A stretch of 64,000 bases of DNA from Poriferisodalis sp965262965 (GTDB lineage Bacteria; Actinomycetota; Acidimicrobiia; Acidimicrobiales; Poriferisodalaceae): the NCBI RefSeq assembly GCF_965262965.1, contig NZ_OZ253573.1, positions 2,356,001-2,420,000 of the forward strand, read 5' to 3'. The position numbers were made by a program, and so were the translations under genes. Below are positions 52,852 through 62,055 of this stretch, one piece after another. The notes beneath the pieces were generated by a model. That model searched no databases, was not told where the DNA came from, and saw only the letters and a program-made list of their open reading frames with translations. Numbering within the stretch: the first letter of the stretch is position 1; every line of letters begins with the position of its first letter.

Positions 52852-53667
52852 TCACGACGCAGGAGGCGGGTGGGACGATGTCTTCGCCGGCTCGGGACGC
52901 GGGTCCGCGTCGAGAACCGGCTCCACGATCGGAATCCATCCCAGCTCGCGCGCAGGCACCGACTCGTAGCCGCCCGCTCGGCTCGTGCGCCAACCATGAT
53001 CTGTTCCCAGTTCTGCAAGGAACTCTGCGTATCGCAACGGGGCGGTGATGGCATCGATGACGGGCACGCCGATCTTGTCCTGCACCTGACGGTAGAAGCC
53101 AAATTCAATGGTGCAGCCCAGCACAACTGCGTCAGCGCCGTCGTCGCGCACGGCGCGTTCGGCTTCGTGCACGATGCGCTGCTGCGTCTCCACTGCATCG
53201 GCTTGAAACTCGTCAACGCTCATTTCCAGGACTCGAAACGACGCCAGATGCTCACCAAAGCCGTACTTCACGACGTTCTCGTGCATTTCGGGGATCCACT
53301 TGCGGCGGCCGACGAGGATGGAGACTCGCTCGCCGATGGTGGCAGCTATGCGCAGGCAGGCCTCGGCGGGGGCCGTGACTGCCATTCGGCCTGCCAGCTC
53401 CCGAGCCCCGCGCAAAAAGGGGTCGTAGAAGCAGCCGACGACTGCGGCATCGTAAGCTCGCTGCTCGGCAGCCCAGCGCACCACGCCCATCGTCGGGCCG
53501 GCAACGACAGCCTCGAGCGCATTCCACTCAAGATGCTGGGGGCCGACATCGGGAAGCGAGCAGACATCAACGCGTGTCGTCGGTGCGGCCTCGCGACGCA
53601 GCTCTGCCCCAATTGGTGCGTCGTAGGCGTCAGTGCCTACAGGATTGATCCACAAGATCCGGGCCAT
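52852..53667 (-). CDS. Asp/Glu/hydantoin racemase family protein
   Basis: A 271-aa protein. ARILWINPVGTDAY at the start, VVGCFYDPFL (first catalytic Cys) and DAVVLGCTIEFGFY (second Cys) match the two-Cys racemase family. It probably interconverts enantiomers of a hydantoin or acidic amino acid before the next step. The C-terminal 60 residues extend beyond the family core and end in a Pro-rich tail. Confidence 0.88.
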   Translation of the reverse strand: MARILWINPVGTDAYDAPIGAELRREAAPTTRVDVCSLPDVGPQHLEWNALEAVVAGPTMGVVRWAAEQRAYDAAVVGCFYDPFLRGARELAGRMAVTAPAEACLRIAATIGERVSILVGRRKWIPEMHENVVKYGFGEHLASFRVLEMSVDEFQADAVETQQRIVHEAERAVRDDGADAVVLGCTIEFGFYRQVQDKIGVPVIDAITAPLRYAEFLAELGTDHGWRTSRAGGYESVPARELGWIPIVEPVLDADPRPEPAKTSSHPPPAS

Positions 53668-53784
53668 CTGCTATCTCGCCTCCTCGTGCAGCGGGAGTCG
53701 AGAAGCACACTATGTGGAGGCCTCACCACCGAATCTTGGGCAATTCGCTTGGTGCAGTGTCGTCAATTGTGCAGCAAGCACTGC

Positions 53785-54918
53785 TCAGGCGGTGAATCGC
53801 TCGGCACTGAGTTCGGCCTCTAGGTCTCCGACGCCGCCAGCGGGCCTGTCGCCGCAGATCAAGTCGGCTGTTAGCGAGGCAATGGCCGGTGCGGTTTGTA
53901 TCCCCGTGCCACCCTGGCCGGCGCACCAAAAGAAGCCCCCGACATTGCGATCGAACCCGACGACGGGGACGCGGTCTGGCGCAAATGTCCGCAGACCGGC
54001 CCACGTCGAGCGAACCGAGCGGATCTCGAGCCTCGTCGCCTGGTTGACGGCCTCGATGCCGACCGCTACGTCGATCTCGCGCGGCCGAGCGTCACACGGT
54101 CTGTCGAGATGCTCGTCGGCTGGCGATCCCAGCAGCTGGCTCGGTCCTTCGGGTTTGAAGTAGAACGTTTCATCGGCAGCAATCACGAGCGGCCACTCAT
54201 CGGTGTTATGACCGGTCGAGAAGGTGAAGATCGTGCGCCGGAGCGGTTGCATGCCCAAGGTCTCGGTGCCCGCCACCGCTGCCACTTCATCAGCCCATGC
54301 GCCAGCGGCATTCACCACGACATCACAGCTCAGTGAACCACTGCCCGTCTCGACCTTCCAACTGCTGCCCTGCCGGTCGAGCCCACGCACGCCGTGGTCC
54401 CGAAGGATCGTCACGCCACTCGCACGGGCGCCCCGTACGTAGGCCTGGTGCAGCCCGGCGACGTCAATGTCAAAGCCGCCGTACTCGATAACGCCCCCGG
54501 CGAGCCAATCGGGGTCGAGCGCAGCGCAGATCTCGATCGTGCGGGCGGCATCGATCAGCTCGCACTCGGTCGCGGCGACCCGGTTGGCGTCGACCCGTTC
54601 GACCAGATGATCCTCGAATCCGGCTGGCGCCACCCACAAGACGTTGCGCGGCACGAGCACGGCATTGTCGGCGAGACCATCGGCATCGGAGGCCAAGAAG
54701 TCCCGGGACGCAGCGCTCAGCACCCGGTTCGCCGGCTCGCCGTAGGAGGCCAAGAACTGTGCTGCCGAACGGCCCGTGCTGTGAGCGGTCAGCGTCGCTT
54801 CCCGCTCGACCACAGCCACCTCGTGACCACGCTGCGCCAGGGCGAATGCAGCTGACATTCCGGCAATGCCGCCACCGACTACGACCACATCGAACGATTG
54901 GGAATCCTCTCCTGCCAT
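53785..54918 (-). CDS. FAD-dependent amine oxidoreductase (DAO family)
   Basis: A 377-aa protein from ATG 54918, preceded by GGAGAGGG; the longer start at 54969 would overlap putA. DVVVVGGGIAGMSAAFALA binds FAD; HSTGRSAAQF, VVNAAGAWADEVAAVAG and WAGLRTFAPDRVPVVGF are typical of glycine/sarcosine/D-amino-acid or proline-type oxidases. It may oxidise a D-amino acid or a proline analogue feeding PutA. Confidence 0.88.
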   Translation of the reverse strand: MAGEDSQSFDVVVVGGGIAGMSAAFALAQRGHEVAVVEREATLTAHSTGRSAAQFLASYGEPANRVLSAASRDFLASDADGLADNAVLVPRNVLWVAPAGFEDHLVERVDANRVAATECELIDAARTIEICAALDPDWLAGGVIEYGGFDIDVAGLHQAYVRGARASGVTILRDHGVRGLDRQGSSWKVETGSGSLSCDVVVNAAGAWADEVAAVAGTETLGMQPLRRTIFTFSTGHNTDEWPLVIAADETFYFKPEGPSQLLGSPADEHLDRPCDARPREIDVAVGIEAVNQATRLEIRSVRSTWAGLRTFAPDRVPVVGFDRNVGGFFWCAGQGGTGIQTAPAIASLTADLICGDRPAGGVGDLEAELSAERFTA

Positions 54919-54946
54919 GACTCGCGCCCTCTCCACGACGTCGTCG

Positions 54947-57900
54947 CTATGGCCCTGCCAAGAAGACATTGCCGTAGCGGTGTGTGGCTTGGCTGACCGC
55001 TTGCTCGCGGAGATAGTGGACTAGCTCAAGACGGCCCTCGGCAGTCACCGGATCTCCGCAGATGTGCACGCCGGCGTCATTTGCAGCCGCCTTTATATCG
55101 GTGCTGCAGGTTCCCACCAGCCGCATGCGCTCGACGCCAAGCGAACTGAGCCGCGCAGCGAATTCGGCACTCGACTCTGAGGGGGCGTGTGACTCGACCA
55201 GCCGCACACCGCACCGACTTGCCGCGATACGCACGCGTTCGACGTCTCGAGGAGCAGCATCGGCTTCGACGCGAAGCGCCAGCGATGCCAGCGGCCGGTA
55301 GCGAAATATGTTGCTCTCGCAGAACAAACCCGACGGGTCGTGCTCGGCGACGAACTCAGCCTGCCACGCTTTCTCGTCGCTAGCGCGTGCCGTTGTCAGC
55401 CATTCGTCGTCACCGAGACCGGCATCTACGGGGTGCCACGTTCCGAGCTGAGACACGTAGTTCGGTCCGCCGGTCTTCGCACCGGGGCCGATCGAGGACT
55501 GCTTCCATCCACCGAAGGGCTGCCGCCGCACGATGGCGCCAGTCGTGGCACGGTTGACGTAGGCGTTGCCGACTTCGACGGCATCGGTCCAGCGGCGGAT
55601 CTCCTCCGGGTCGAGCGTATGGATGCCCCCAGTCAGTCCGAAGGGGCTCGAGTTCTGCATGTGGATGGCGTGGTCGAGCGACTCGGCCCGCATGAGTCCA
55701 AGCACTGGGCCGAAGCACTCGGTGCTGGCGAACCACGAATCGGCCCTCACACCGATCCGCACTCCGGGTGTCCACGATCGATCGCTGATCTGTCGAGGCT
55801 CAACGAGCCATTCCTCGCCGGAGTCGAGCTGTGTCAGCGCACGCAGCAGTCGGGGTTCGGGCGGACGGATAAGCGGCCCCACCGTGGTGGCTATGTTCGT
55901 CGCGTCGCCGACGGCAATACTCCTCACTGCGTCGGCGAGCTGGCGACGCAGACGAGGGGACGTGTAGGCGTCTCCCACGCAGATCGCCAGGCTGGCAGCT
56001 GAGCACTTCTGGCCAGCATGTCCGAAGGCCGATGACACAAGGTCGCCCACTGCCAAGTCGATGTCGGCATTGGGCGTGATCACCATGGCGTTCTTGCCTG
56101 ACGTTTCTGCAAAGAGCCGATGGTCGGGTTTCCACGACTGGAACATGCGTGCCGTGTCGTGCGCGCCGGTGAGGATGACGGCATCCACGCCTGGATGGCT
56201 GACCAGGTGGCGTCCGACTTCGTCGTCAAGAGTCCGGATGAAACCGACCAACCCGGGGGGCAGGCCCGCAGTCCAGCAGCACTGGGCCAGCAACTCAGCG
56301 CAGCCCGGTGTCTCGGGCGCGGGCTTGAGGATGGACGCATTGCCCGCTGCCAACGCCGCAAACACGCCACCAGCCGGAATGGCCACTGGGAAGTTCCACG
56401 GCGGCACGACGAGCACGGTGCCGAATGGCTGAAACCGGGCATGTCGATATTCCGTCAAGCCGCGCCCGCATTCGGAGTACCAGCGGGCAAAGTCGATTGC
56501 CTCGGACACTTCCGGATCCGCTTCGGCCATCGTCTTGTGGCCTTCACGAATCATCGCGGCTACCAAGTCACCCCGCCTCCGGCTCAGTTCTGCGGCCGCT
56601 TGCCATAAGAACTCACGGCGTTCGCTCGCCGGTGTGGCGGCCCACTCCTGCTGCGCGGAGGCGGCCGCGTTCACGACGGAATCGACGGTCGCCAGCTCTC
56701 GGGTGACGGTCGCGATCGGGTCGCTCCCGTCGTTGCTCAGAGCCTGGCGCAGTAGATCCTGTGCCCAGACCCGATTATCTGCCAGAGCTGGGTCGGTGTC
56801 GGCTTCATTGAAGAATCCGATACCTGATTGGACGGCTTGGGGTCCGCGGCGGCGGTTTTGGTGGCGGCGCGGGGAGCTGCCGACGGCCCAGCGTTGCGCA
56901 ACGGCGGTCCGGAACTTGCGGGCCTCAGATTCGAAAGCGGCACTTCGAGGCCGAAGGCCGAACAGATGATGGATGAAGTTCTCGTCGGAAGCGTTCTCCT
57001 CTAGGCGCCGGAAGAGATAACTGATCGCTACGTCGAAGTCCCTCTCGGCGACTGCGGGGGTGTAGAGCAGCACACTTCGGCGCTCACGGCGGAGCAGCGC
57101 TGCCTGAGCGGGAGCCATGCCCTCAAGCATCTCGAACTCCACTCGGTGACGGACATCGCGCTGGCCGGCAAGCAAGTCGGCCCATGCCACGTCGAACAAA
57201 TTGTGGCTGGCCACGCCTAACCGGACTGACGCCGTGCGATCTTCGGCGAGAACCCAGTCGAGACAGCGCTTGTAGTTCGCGTCGGTCTCGGCCTTTGTGG
57301 CGTACGGAGCTTGAACCCAGCCGTGTATGGCCGCTTCAACTCGCTCCATCGCGAGATTCGCACCCTTCACCAAACGGATCTTGATGGTGCCACGCCGCTG
57401 ACCTGCGGCGGCCTTGCGGTTGTGCCACTCGACAATGTTCCTCAGCGTCTCGAATGAGTCCGGGAGATAGGCCTGCAATGCGATGCCTACGTCGAGATCT
57501 GCGTATTCAGGTTCATCGAGAAGCGTGCGGAAGACCGTTGCTGTGAGTTCCAGATCGCAATATTCCTCCATGTCGAGATTGACGAAAGTGGCGGGTTGCG
57601 TAGTCGCCGCCGCTCTCAGCAGCGGGCGCAAAGCCTCCGAGACGCGCATGAGTGAGCCATCAAAATCCCAGACATTCAGCTGGGACACGATCGATGACAC
57701 TTTGACGGAGACATAGTTCACGTCAGGCAACGTCAAGGTGTCGAGGACCTCTCGGTGCCGTCGTTTGGCTTCGACGTCACCGAGGACGGTTTCGCCGAGC
57801 ATGTTGACATTGAGTGCGAAGCCTTCCAGAGTCCTCGCACGAAGGTGGCTAGCGAGTCGGTCGGGTTCCGCGTCAACGACGAGGTGCCCGACGAGCGACC

Positions 57901-58243
57901 TCATCCTGTGAAGAGCAATCGGCATTACCAAGCGAGGCAGCCACCGGCCAAGCCGTGCGCCCGCTCGCAGCAGCGTCCGATCCAGGGGGGACAAGAACGC
58001 AGGCAATGGTGCCTCGTTGACAAGCGATCCGAGCTGATCAGCGGCGACGGCCGGGTTCTCTGGCCGTACCACTCGGTCGACGAATCGCATCGCAAATGCG
58101 GTGGCGGATTCATCGGTGACCAGCCCGGCCAGACGTTTGGCTCCAGCTCGTTCCCGTTTGGGAATGCTCCGATCAGCCGCCTCGAGCCATCGGACGACGC
58201 GCTCGATTGCCGCGTCCACGAGCAGACCAGTGTCGCTGGCCAT
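54947..58243 (-). CDS. putA: Bifunctional proline dehydrogenase / L-glutamate gamma-semialdehyde dehydrogenase
   Basis: A 1098-aa protein oxidising proline to glutamate. The PRODH barrel (about 130-450) shows KVSSIVSQLNVWDFDGSL and KIRLVKGANLAMERVEAAIH; the aldehyde dehydrogenase (from about 530) shows VVPPWNFPVAIPAGGVFAAL, ETSGKNAMVITPN and FGHAGQKCSAAS (catalytic Cys). There is no N-terminal ribbon-helix-helix, so it is not itself a repressor. It begins the leftward catabolic cluster. Confidence 0.95.
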   Translation of the reverse strand: MASDTGLLVDAAIERVVRWLEAADRSIPKRERAGAKRLAGLVTDESATAFAMRFVDRVVRPENPAVAADQLGSLVNEAPLPAFLSPLDRTLLRAGARLGRWLPRLVMPIALHRMRSLVGHLVVDAEPDRLASHLRARTLEGFALNVNMLGETVLGDVEAKRRHREVLDTLTLPDVNYVSVKVSSIVSQLNVWDFDGSLMRVSEALRPLLRAAATTQPATFVNLDMEEYCDLELTATVFRTLLDEPEYADLDVGIALQAYLPDSFETLRNIVEWHNRKAAAGQRRGTIKIRLVKGANLAMERVEAAIHGWVQAPYATKAETDANYKRCLDWVLAEDRTASVRLGVASHNLFDVAWADLLAGQRDVRHRVEFEMLEGMAPAQAALLRRERRSVLLYTPAVAERDFDVAISYLFRRLEENASDENFIHHLFGLRPRSAAFESEARKFRTAVAQRWAVGSSPRRHQNRRRGPQAVQSGIGFFNEADTDPALADNRVWAQDLLRQALSNDGSDPIATVTRELATVDSVVNAAASAQQEWAATPASERREFLWQAAAELSRRRGDLVAAMIREGHKTMAEADPEVSEAIDFARWYSECGRGLTEYRHARFQPFGTVLVVPPWNFPVAIPAGGVFAALAAGNASILKPAPETPGCAELLAQCCWTAGLPPGLVGFIRTLDDEVGRHLVSHPGVDAVILTGAHDTARMFQSWKPDHRLFAETSGKNAMVITPNADIDLAVGDLVSSAFGHAGQKCSAASLAICVGDAYTSPRLRRQLADAVRSIAVGDATNIATTVGPLIRPPEPRLLRALTQLDSGEEWLVEPRQISDRSWTPGVRIGVRADSWFASTECFGPVLGLMRAESLDHAIHMQNSSPFGLTGGIHTLDPEEIRRWTDAVEVGNAYVNRATTGAIVRRQPFGGWKQSSIGPGAKTGGPNYVSQLGTWHPVDAGLGDDEWLTTARASDEKAWQAEFVAEHDPSGLFCESNIFRYRPLASLALRVEADAAPRDVERVRIAASRCGVRLVESHAPSESSAEFAARLSSLGVERMRLVGTCSTDIKAAANDAGVHICGDPVTAEGRLELVHYLREQAVSQATHRYGNVFLAGP

Positions 58244-58532
58244 GAGTCAACCGCTCCCTTCGTCCAAGAACAGACCCGAACGGCAATCGGTATGACGGGG
58301 TGACTGCCTGAGTCCAAAACCTATGTAGCCGACGAAGACGCCATCGATGGGCACTTCGCAACCCCAGGCTTGGCCAAGAGCGCACTCTGCCCTCCACAGG
58401 CGAGCCTCTCGCAGAGTCGGGATGCACCTGATCGGATATCCATGATGCGCGCCACTGTCGGGCGTGTCACATTTGTCCGATGAATTTCAGTGTCTTTCCG
58501 ACGCAAATCGCTGGGCCTTGTGCAGGCATAAA

Positions 58533-58560
58533 GCATGAATTCTTCATGCTAACTTCATGC
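58533..58560 (+). promoter_or_regulatory. Operator with three half-sites before vapBC
   Basis: GCATGAA-TTC-TTCATGC (58533-58549) plus a third half-site TTCATGC (58554-58560) directly before the ATG. Ribbon-helix-helix VapB proteins bind such repeats. The rest of the gap back to putA (58244-58532) shows nothing recognisable. Confidence 0.6.
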
Positions 58561-58561
58561 A

Positions 58562-58810
58562 ATGACGAGCCTTCAGGTGCGGAACATGCCGGATGAACTC
58601 CATGAGCGCCTCCGCCGCTGCGCACAGCAGCGCAACTGTTCGATGAGTGCGGTGGTGCTTCAGGCCATCGAACGCGAACTCGAGCGGTGGGACTGGCTGG
58701 AGCGTCGGGCGACGCGGCCAAAGTTCGACCTTGGCATCAGCGCCGCCGACGTGATTGCTGAGGTGCGCCGCGAACGCGATGAAGAACTCGCACGTCGCTA
58801 CGTCCCATGA
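58562..58810 (+). CDS. vapB: VapB/FitA-like ribbon-helix-helix antitoxin
   Basis: An 82-aa protein. TSLQVRNMPDELHERLRRCA and CSMSAVVLQAIERELER form the DNA-binding ribbon-helix-helix; the tail (ADVIAEVRRERDEE) should bind the toxin. The stop overlaps the toxin ATG. It is adjacent to an operator with three half-sites. Confidence 0.9.
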   Translation: MTSLQVRNMPDELHERLRRCAQQRNCSMSAVVLQAIERELERWDWLERRATRPKFDLGISAADVIAEVRRERDEELARRYVP

Positions 58811-59208
58811 CTCGATACGTTGTCGACGCATCGGTGGCAGTTGAGTACCTGATGCAATCGCCCGTCGGAGCAGCGCTTGCCAGCACGCTCGACTCGGCTT
58901 CTATTGACGCTCCAGAATTGCTTGATCCCGAAGTCGTGTCAGCCTTGCGCCGACACGTCAACGCAGGGCTGCTCACCGACGCACAGGCTGAGCTATTGAT
59001 CGAAGACCTCGCGTCGTGGCCCATCAATCGCATTTCGCATCGGTTTCTCACGAGTTCGGCGTGGAAGCACAGACAAAACGTCTCCGCTTACGACGCCATG
59101 TATGTGGCCACAGCCGAAGCTGTCGATGCTCCACTGATGACAGCGGACGGCAAACTAGCCCGGGCACCGAACCTTGGGATTGCCGTTCACTACGTCTCGT
59201 TGACGTGA
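58807..59208 (+). CDS. vapC: VapC PIN-domain toxin
   Basis: A 133-aa protein. YVVDASVAVEYL holds the first Asp, LDPEVVSALRR the Glu, SAYDAMYVATAEAV and LMTADGKLARAP the last acidic residues, as expected for a Mg-dependent RNase. It is full length with no lesions and translationally coupled to its antitoxin. It ends 18 bases before the convergent mdh stop. Confidence 0.92.
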   Translation: MTRYVVDASVAVEYLMQSPVGAALASTLDSASIDAPELLDPEVVSALRRHVNAGLLTDAQAELLIEDLASWPINRISHRFLTSSAWKHRQNVSAYDAMYVATAEAVDAPLMTADGKLARAPNLGIAVHYVSLT

Positions 59209-59226
59209 ACGGTGGGGCGGGCGAGA

Positions 59227-60231
59227 TCAGCCGAGCAGGCCCATTCCGGCGACGCTGTCGCGCTCTTCGACCAGTTCGGCCCAGGAGGCTTCGATGCGAG
59301 CGCGGCTGAAGCCGTCGATGTCGAGGCCGGTGACGACGTGGTAGGCACCGCCGGACGTCGTTACCGGGTACGACGTGATGATCCCCTCGGGAGCCCCGTA
59401 GTCGCCGCTTGAGGGGATCGCCATGGATACCCAGTCGCCGCCGGGCGTGCCTGCGGCCCAGTTGCGCATGTGATCGACGGCTGCCGAAGCTGCCGACGCG
59501 GCGGAGGAAGCGCCGCGGGCGCCGATGATGGCTGCGCCGCGCTGCTGGACCGTGGGGATGAAGTCGTCCTCCAGCCACGCCTGATCGTCGACCAGTGCCG
59601 CCGCGTTGTGGCCGCCGACCTCGGCGTGAAAGATGTCGGGGTACTGCGTGGCCGAGTGGTTGCCCCAGATCGTCATGCGGGTCACGTCATTCACCGACAT
59701 GCCGGCCTTGCTAGCCAGCTGCGCGATGGCCCGGTTGTGGTCGAGGCGGGTCATCGCCGTGAACTGCGAGTCGTCGATGTCGGGCGCGTTGCGCATGGCG
59801 ATCAGGCAGTTGGTGTTGGCCGGGTTGCCCACCACCAGCACTCGCACATAGCGGCTCGCCGCGTCGCTCAGCGCCTTGCCCTGCACAGTGAAGATGCCGC
59901 CGTTGGCTTCCAGCAAATCGCTGCGCTCCATGCCCGCCTTGCGCGGCATCGATCCCACCAGCAGCGCATAGTCAGCGCCGTCGAAGGCCTCGTTCGGATC
60001 GGAGGTGCCCTTGCGCCCGGCCAGCAGCGGGAATGCGCAGTCGTCCAGTTCCATCATCACACCGTCGAGCGCGCCCATCGCCGGCGGGATCTCCAGCATC
60101 GCCAGCTCGACTGGCTGATCGGGGCCGAGCATCGCACCCGACGCAATGCGGAACAGCAGGCTGTAACCGATCTGTCCCGCAGCTCCCGTCACGGCTACCC
60201 GGACTGGATTCTTGACGGCTGCATCGTTCAC
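59227..60231 (-). CDS. mdh: Malate dehydrogenase
   Basis: A 334-aa NAD-dependent TCA-cycle enzyme. VAVTGAAGQIGYSLLFRIAS binds NAD; VVGNPANTNCLIA, TRLDHNRAIAQLA and IWGNHSATQYPD (catalytic His) follow. The sequence is of the group 2 type common in actinobacteria. Confidence 0.96.
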   Translation of the reverse strand: MNDAAVKNPVRVAVTGAAGQIGYSLLFRIASGAMLGPDQPVELAMLEIPPAMGALDGVMMELDDCAFPLLAGRKGTSDPNEAFDGADYALLVGSMPRKAGMERSDLLEANGGIFTVQGKALSDAASRYVRVLVVGNPANTNCLIAMRNAPDIDDSQFTAMTRLDHNRAIAQLASKAGMSVNDVTRMTIWGNHSATQYPDIFHAEVGGHNAAALVDDQAWLEDDFIPTVQQRGAAIIGARGASSAASAASAAVDHMRNWAAGTPGGDWVSMAIPSSGDYGAPEGIITSYPVTTSGGAYHVVTGLDIDGFSRARIEASWAELVEERDSVAGMGLLG

Positions 60232-60398
60232 GGCATTCTCCCTGGGTCAGTTGCGGGCTCGGTTCGGGCGCGGACACCTCGTCCCGGCTCCGGCGTTTCT
60301 AGCGGAGTAGGTGGCGTTGTGCACCACGCCGCGGCCGAGGAGGATGCCCGAGCGGTTCGAGACCCGAAACCGAGGCTTCGTGGTGTCGAGACGCGGGC

Positions 60399-61247
60399 TC
60401 AGCCAGGGGCTGCGCGGGCGGCGTCGACGGTGTTGGAAAGCAGCATTGCCCGGGTCATCGGACCGACGCCGCCGAGACGGGGCGTCACCCAGCCGGCCAC
60501 CTCGCCCACGGATTCGTCGACATCGGAGAGGATCTTGCGGCCCTCGCGGGTAATGCCGGCGCCGACCACTGCGGCTCCCGGCTTGACCATGTCGGGCGTG
60601 ATGAGGCCCGGGACACCGGCTGCGGCGATGACGATGTCGGCCTGGCGGGTGTACGCGCCGAGGTCGGCGACACCGGTGTGCACGACGGTGACGGCCGCGT
60701 TGGCCACCGGGCGTTTCAGCGCCATGAGCAGCGCCATCGGTCGGCCGATGGTGAGGCCCCGGCCCACAATCACGACGTGGCGGCCTTCCACCTGCACCCC
60801 GTAGTGCTCGAGCATCACCTGGATGCCCCGGGGCGTGCAAGGCAGCGGGCCGTCGACGCCCATCACCAGGCGGCCCAGGTTGACGGGGTGCAGGCCGTCG
60901 GCGTCTTTGTCGGGGTCGATGGCCAACAGCGCCGCTTCCTCGTCGAGCTGGCGCGGCAGCGGCAGCTGGACGATGTAGGCGTGCACGGCCGGGTCGTCGT
61001 TGAATAGGTCAATCACAGCGTTGAGATCAGCCTGGGTGATGTCGGCGGGCAAATGTTCGTGAATCGAGGCGATGCCGACCTCTGCGCAGTCGCGGATCTT
61101 GGCCCCGACGTAGCTGTGCGACGCCGGATCATCGCCCACGAGAATCGTGCCGAGTCCGGGCTGCAAGCCGCTGCCCTCAAGCTGGCTGCGCAGGTCGCCC
61201 TTGATCTGCTCCGCCAGCGCCTGTCCGTCCAGAAGCACCGCAGTCAT
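60399..61247 (-). CDS. folD: Methylenetetrahydrofolate dehydrogenase / cyclohydrolase
   Basis: A 282-aa protein interconverting methylene-, methenyl- and formyl-THF. YVGAKIRDCAEVGI (catalytic Lys), VQLPLPRQLDEEAAL, VIVGRGLTIGRPMALLM and ADIVIAAAGVPGLIT are conserved. It provides the 10-formyl-THF used by PurN and PurH. The 167-base gap to mdh shows nothing definite. Confidence 0.95.
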   Translation of the reverse strand: MTAVLLDGQALAEQIKGDLRSQLEGSGLQPGLGTILVGDDPASHSYVGAKIRDCAEVGIASIHEHLPADITQADLNAVIDLFNDDPAVHAYIVQLPLPRQLDEEAALLAIDPDKDADGLHPVNLGRLVMGVDGPLPCTPRGIQVMLEHYGVQVEGRHVVIVGRGLTIGRPMALLMALKRPVANAAVTVVHTGVADLGAYTRQADIVIAAAGVPGLITPDMVKPGAAVVGAGITREGRKILSDVDESVGEVAGWVTPRLGGVGPMTRAMLLSNTVDAARAAPG

Positions 61248-61319
61248 CGCCCGAACAGTAGCGGTGGCACCACGAAGTCCCGTCCGTGTGCCCCGAGAGC
61301 GCCGTTGCTCGGCTCTGGG

Positions 61320-61607
61320 TCAGCGAGCGGTTGCCGGCTCAGTTTCGGAATGGCGCGCCAGCAGCTCTTGTACAGAAGAACGCACATCGGCCTCGGTCCA
61401 CCCTGCAGATGTGGCTTCTGCGACGACTCGCAGCGCCTCCACGAACAACTGTGACGGGCTCTCAGTCGCGCCCAACGCTTCCAGCAGCTTCGCCTGTAAC
61501 TCGTAGACCGACGCCCGCCTCGTTTCGAGCCATGTCTCGATGCAGCCGACGCCAGACTCACGCAGCGATGACGATTGCGTGGTCGACTTCGCGGCGGCCC
61601 GGGCCAT
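61320..61607 (-). CDS. Small hypothetical protein
   Basis: A 95-aa helical frame (VYELQAKLLEALGATESPSQ, AGWTEADVRSSVQELLARHS). No family is recognised. It follows folD divergently placed from the small gene at 61694, with about 85 bases between starts. Codon use is consistent with a real gene. Confidence 0.45.
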   Translation of the reverse strand: MARAAAKSTTQSSSLRESGVGCIETWLETRRASVYELQAKLLEALGATESPSQLFVEALRVVAEATSAGWTEADVRSSVQELLARHSETEPATAR

Positions 61608-61693
61608 GAGCAGGATTGTACGTGCCGGCTGTCGCCAGTCTTGATCGAATATTCATTCCGAATTACCGAGTGCGCTGAGGCAGTCTGCTGCCG

Positions 61694-61999
61694 ATGGACG
61701 GCAGGCGATATACCTCGGCCTCGGAACTGCGAGCAGTCTTCAACGCAATCGTCCTCCCGCGAGTCGAGCGTGGCGAACTCGATGAACTCGTGCTGTCGAG
61801 CGCGGAAGCCGCAGCCGCATCTCAGCAACCGCCGGGCACGGTGAGCCAGCTTGTCGGCTACTACGACGCAGGCCGGCGGGTGGCGGTCGCGCATCGATTT
61901 GTCACACCTGACGGCGAGTTGGCGGCGTCGGGCAAGCCTGACCCCAAGGAAGTACGCGTGGACGCAGAGCTGCTCGTGCTCGATGCGCGAGTTGCCTGA
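61694..61999 (+). CDS. Small hypothetical protein
   Basis: A 101-aa frame (ELRAVFNAIVLPRVERGEL, SQLVGYYDAGRRVAVAHRFV, GKPDPKEVRVDAELLVLD). The pattern of alternating strands reads as a small soluble domain. No family is recognised. It converges on the oxidoreductase gene at 62056. Confidence 0.5.
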   Translation: MDGRRYTSASELRAVFNAIVLPRVERGELDELVLSSAEAAAASQQPPGTVSQLVGYYDAGRRVAVAHRFVTPDGELAASGKPDPKEVRVDAELLVLDARVA

Positions 62000-62055
62000 T
62001 CTCAGCCGACGCCTCTGCTTCGCGGGCACAACCCTGACGTTGCGCCCTCAAGGCA

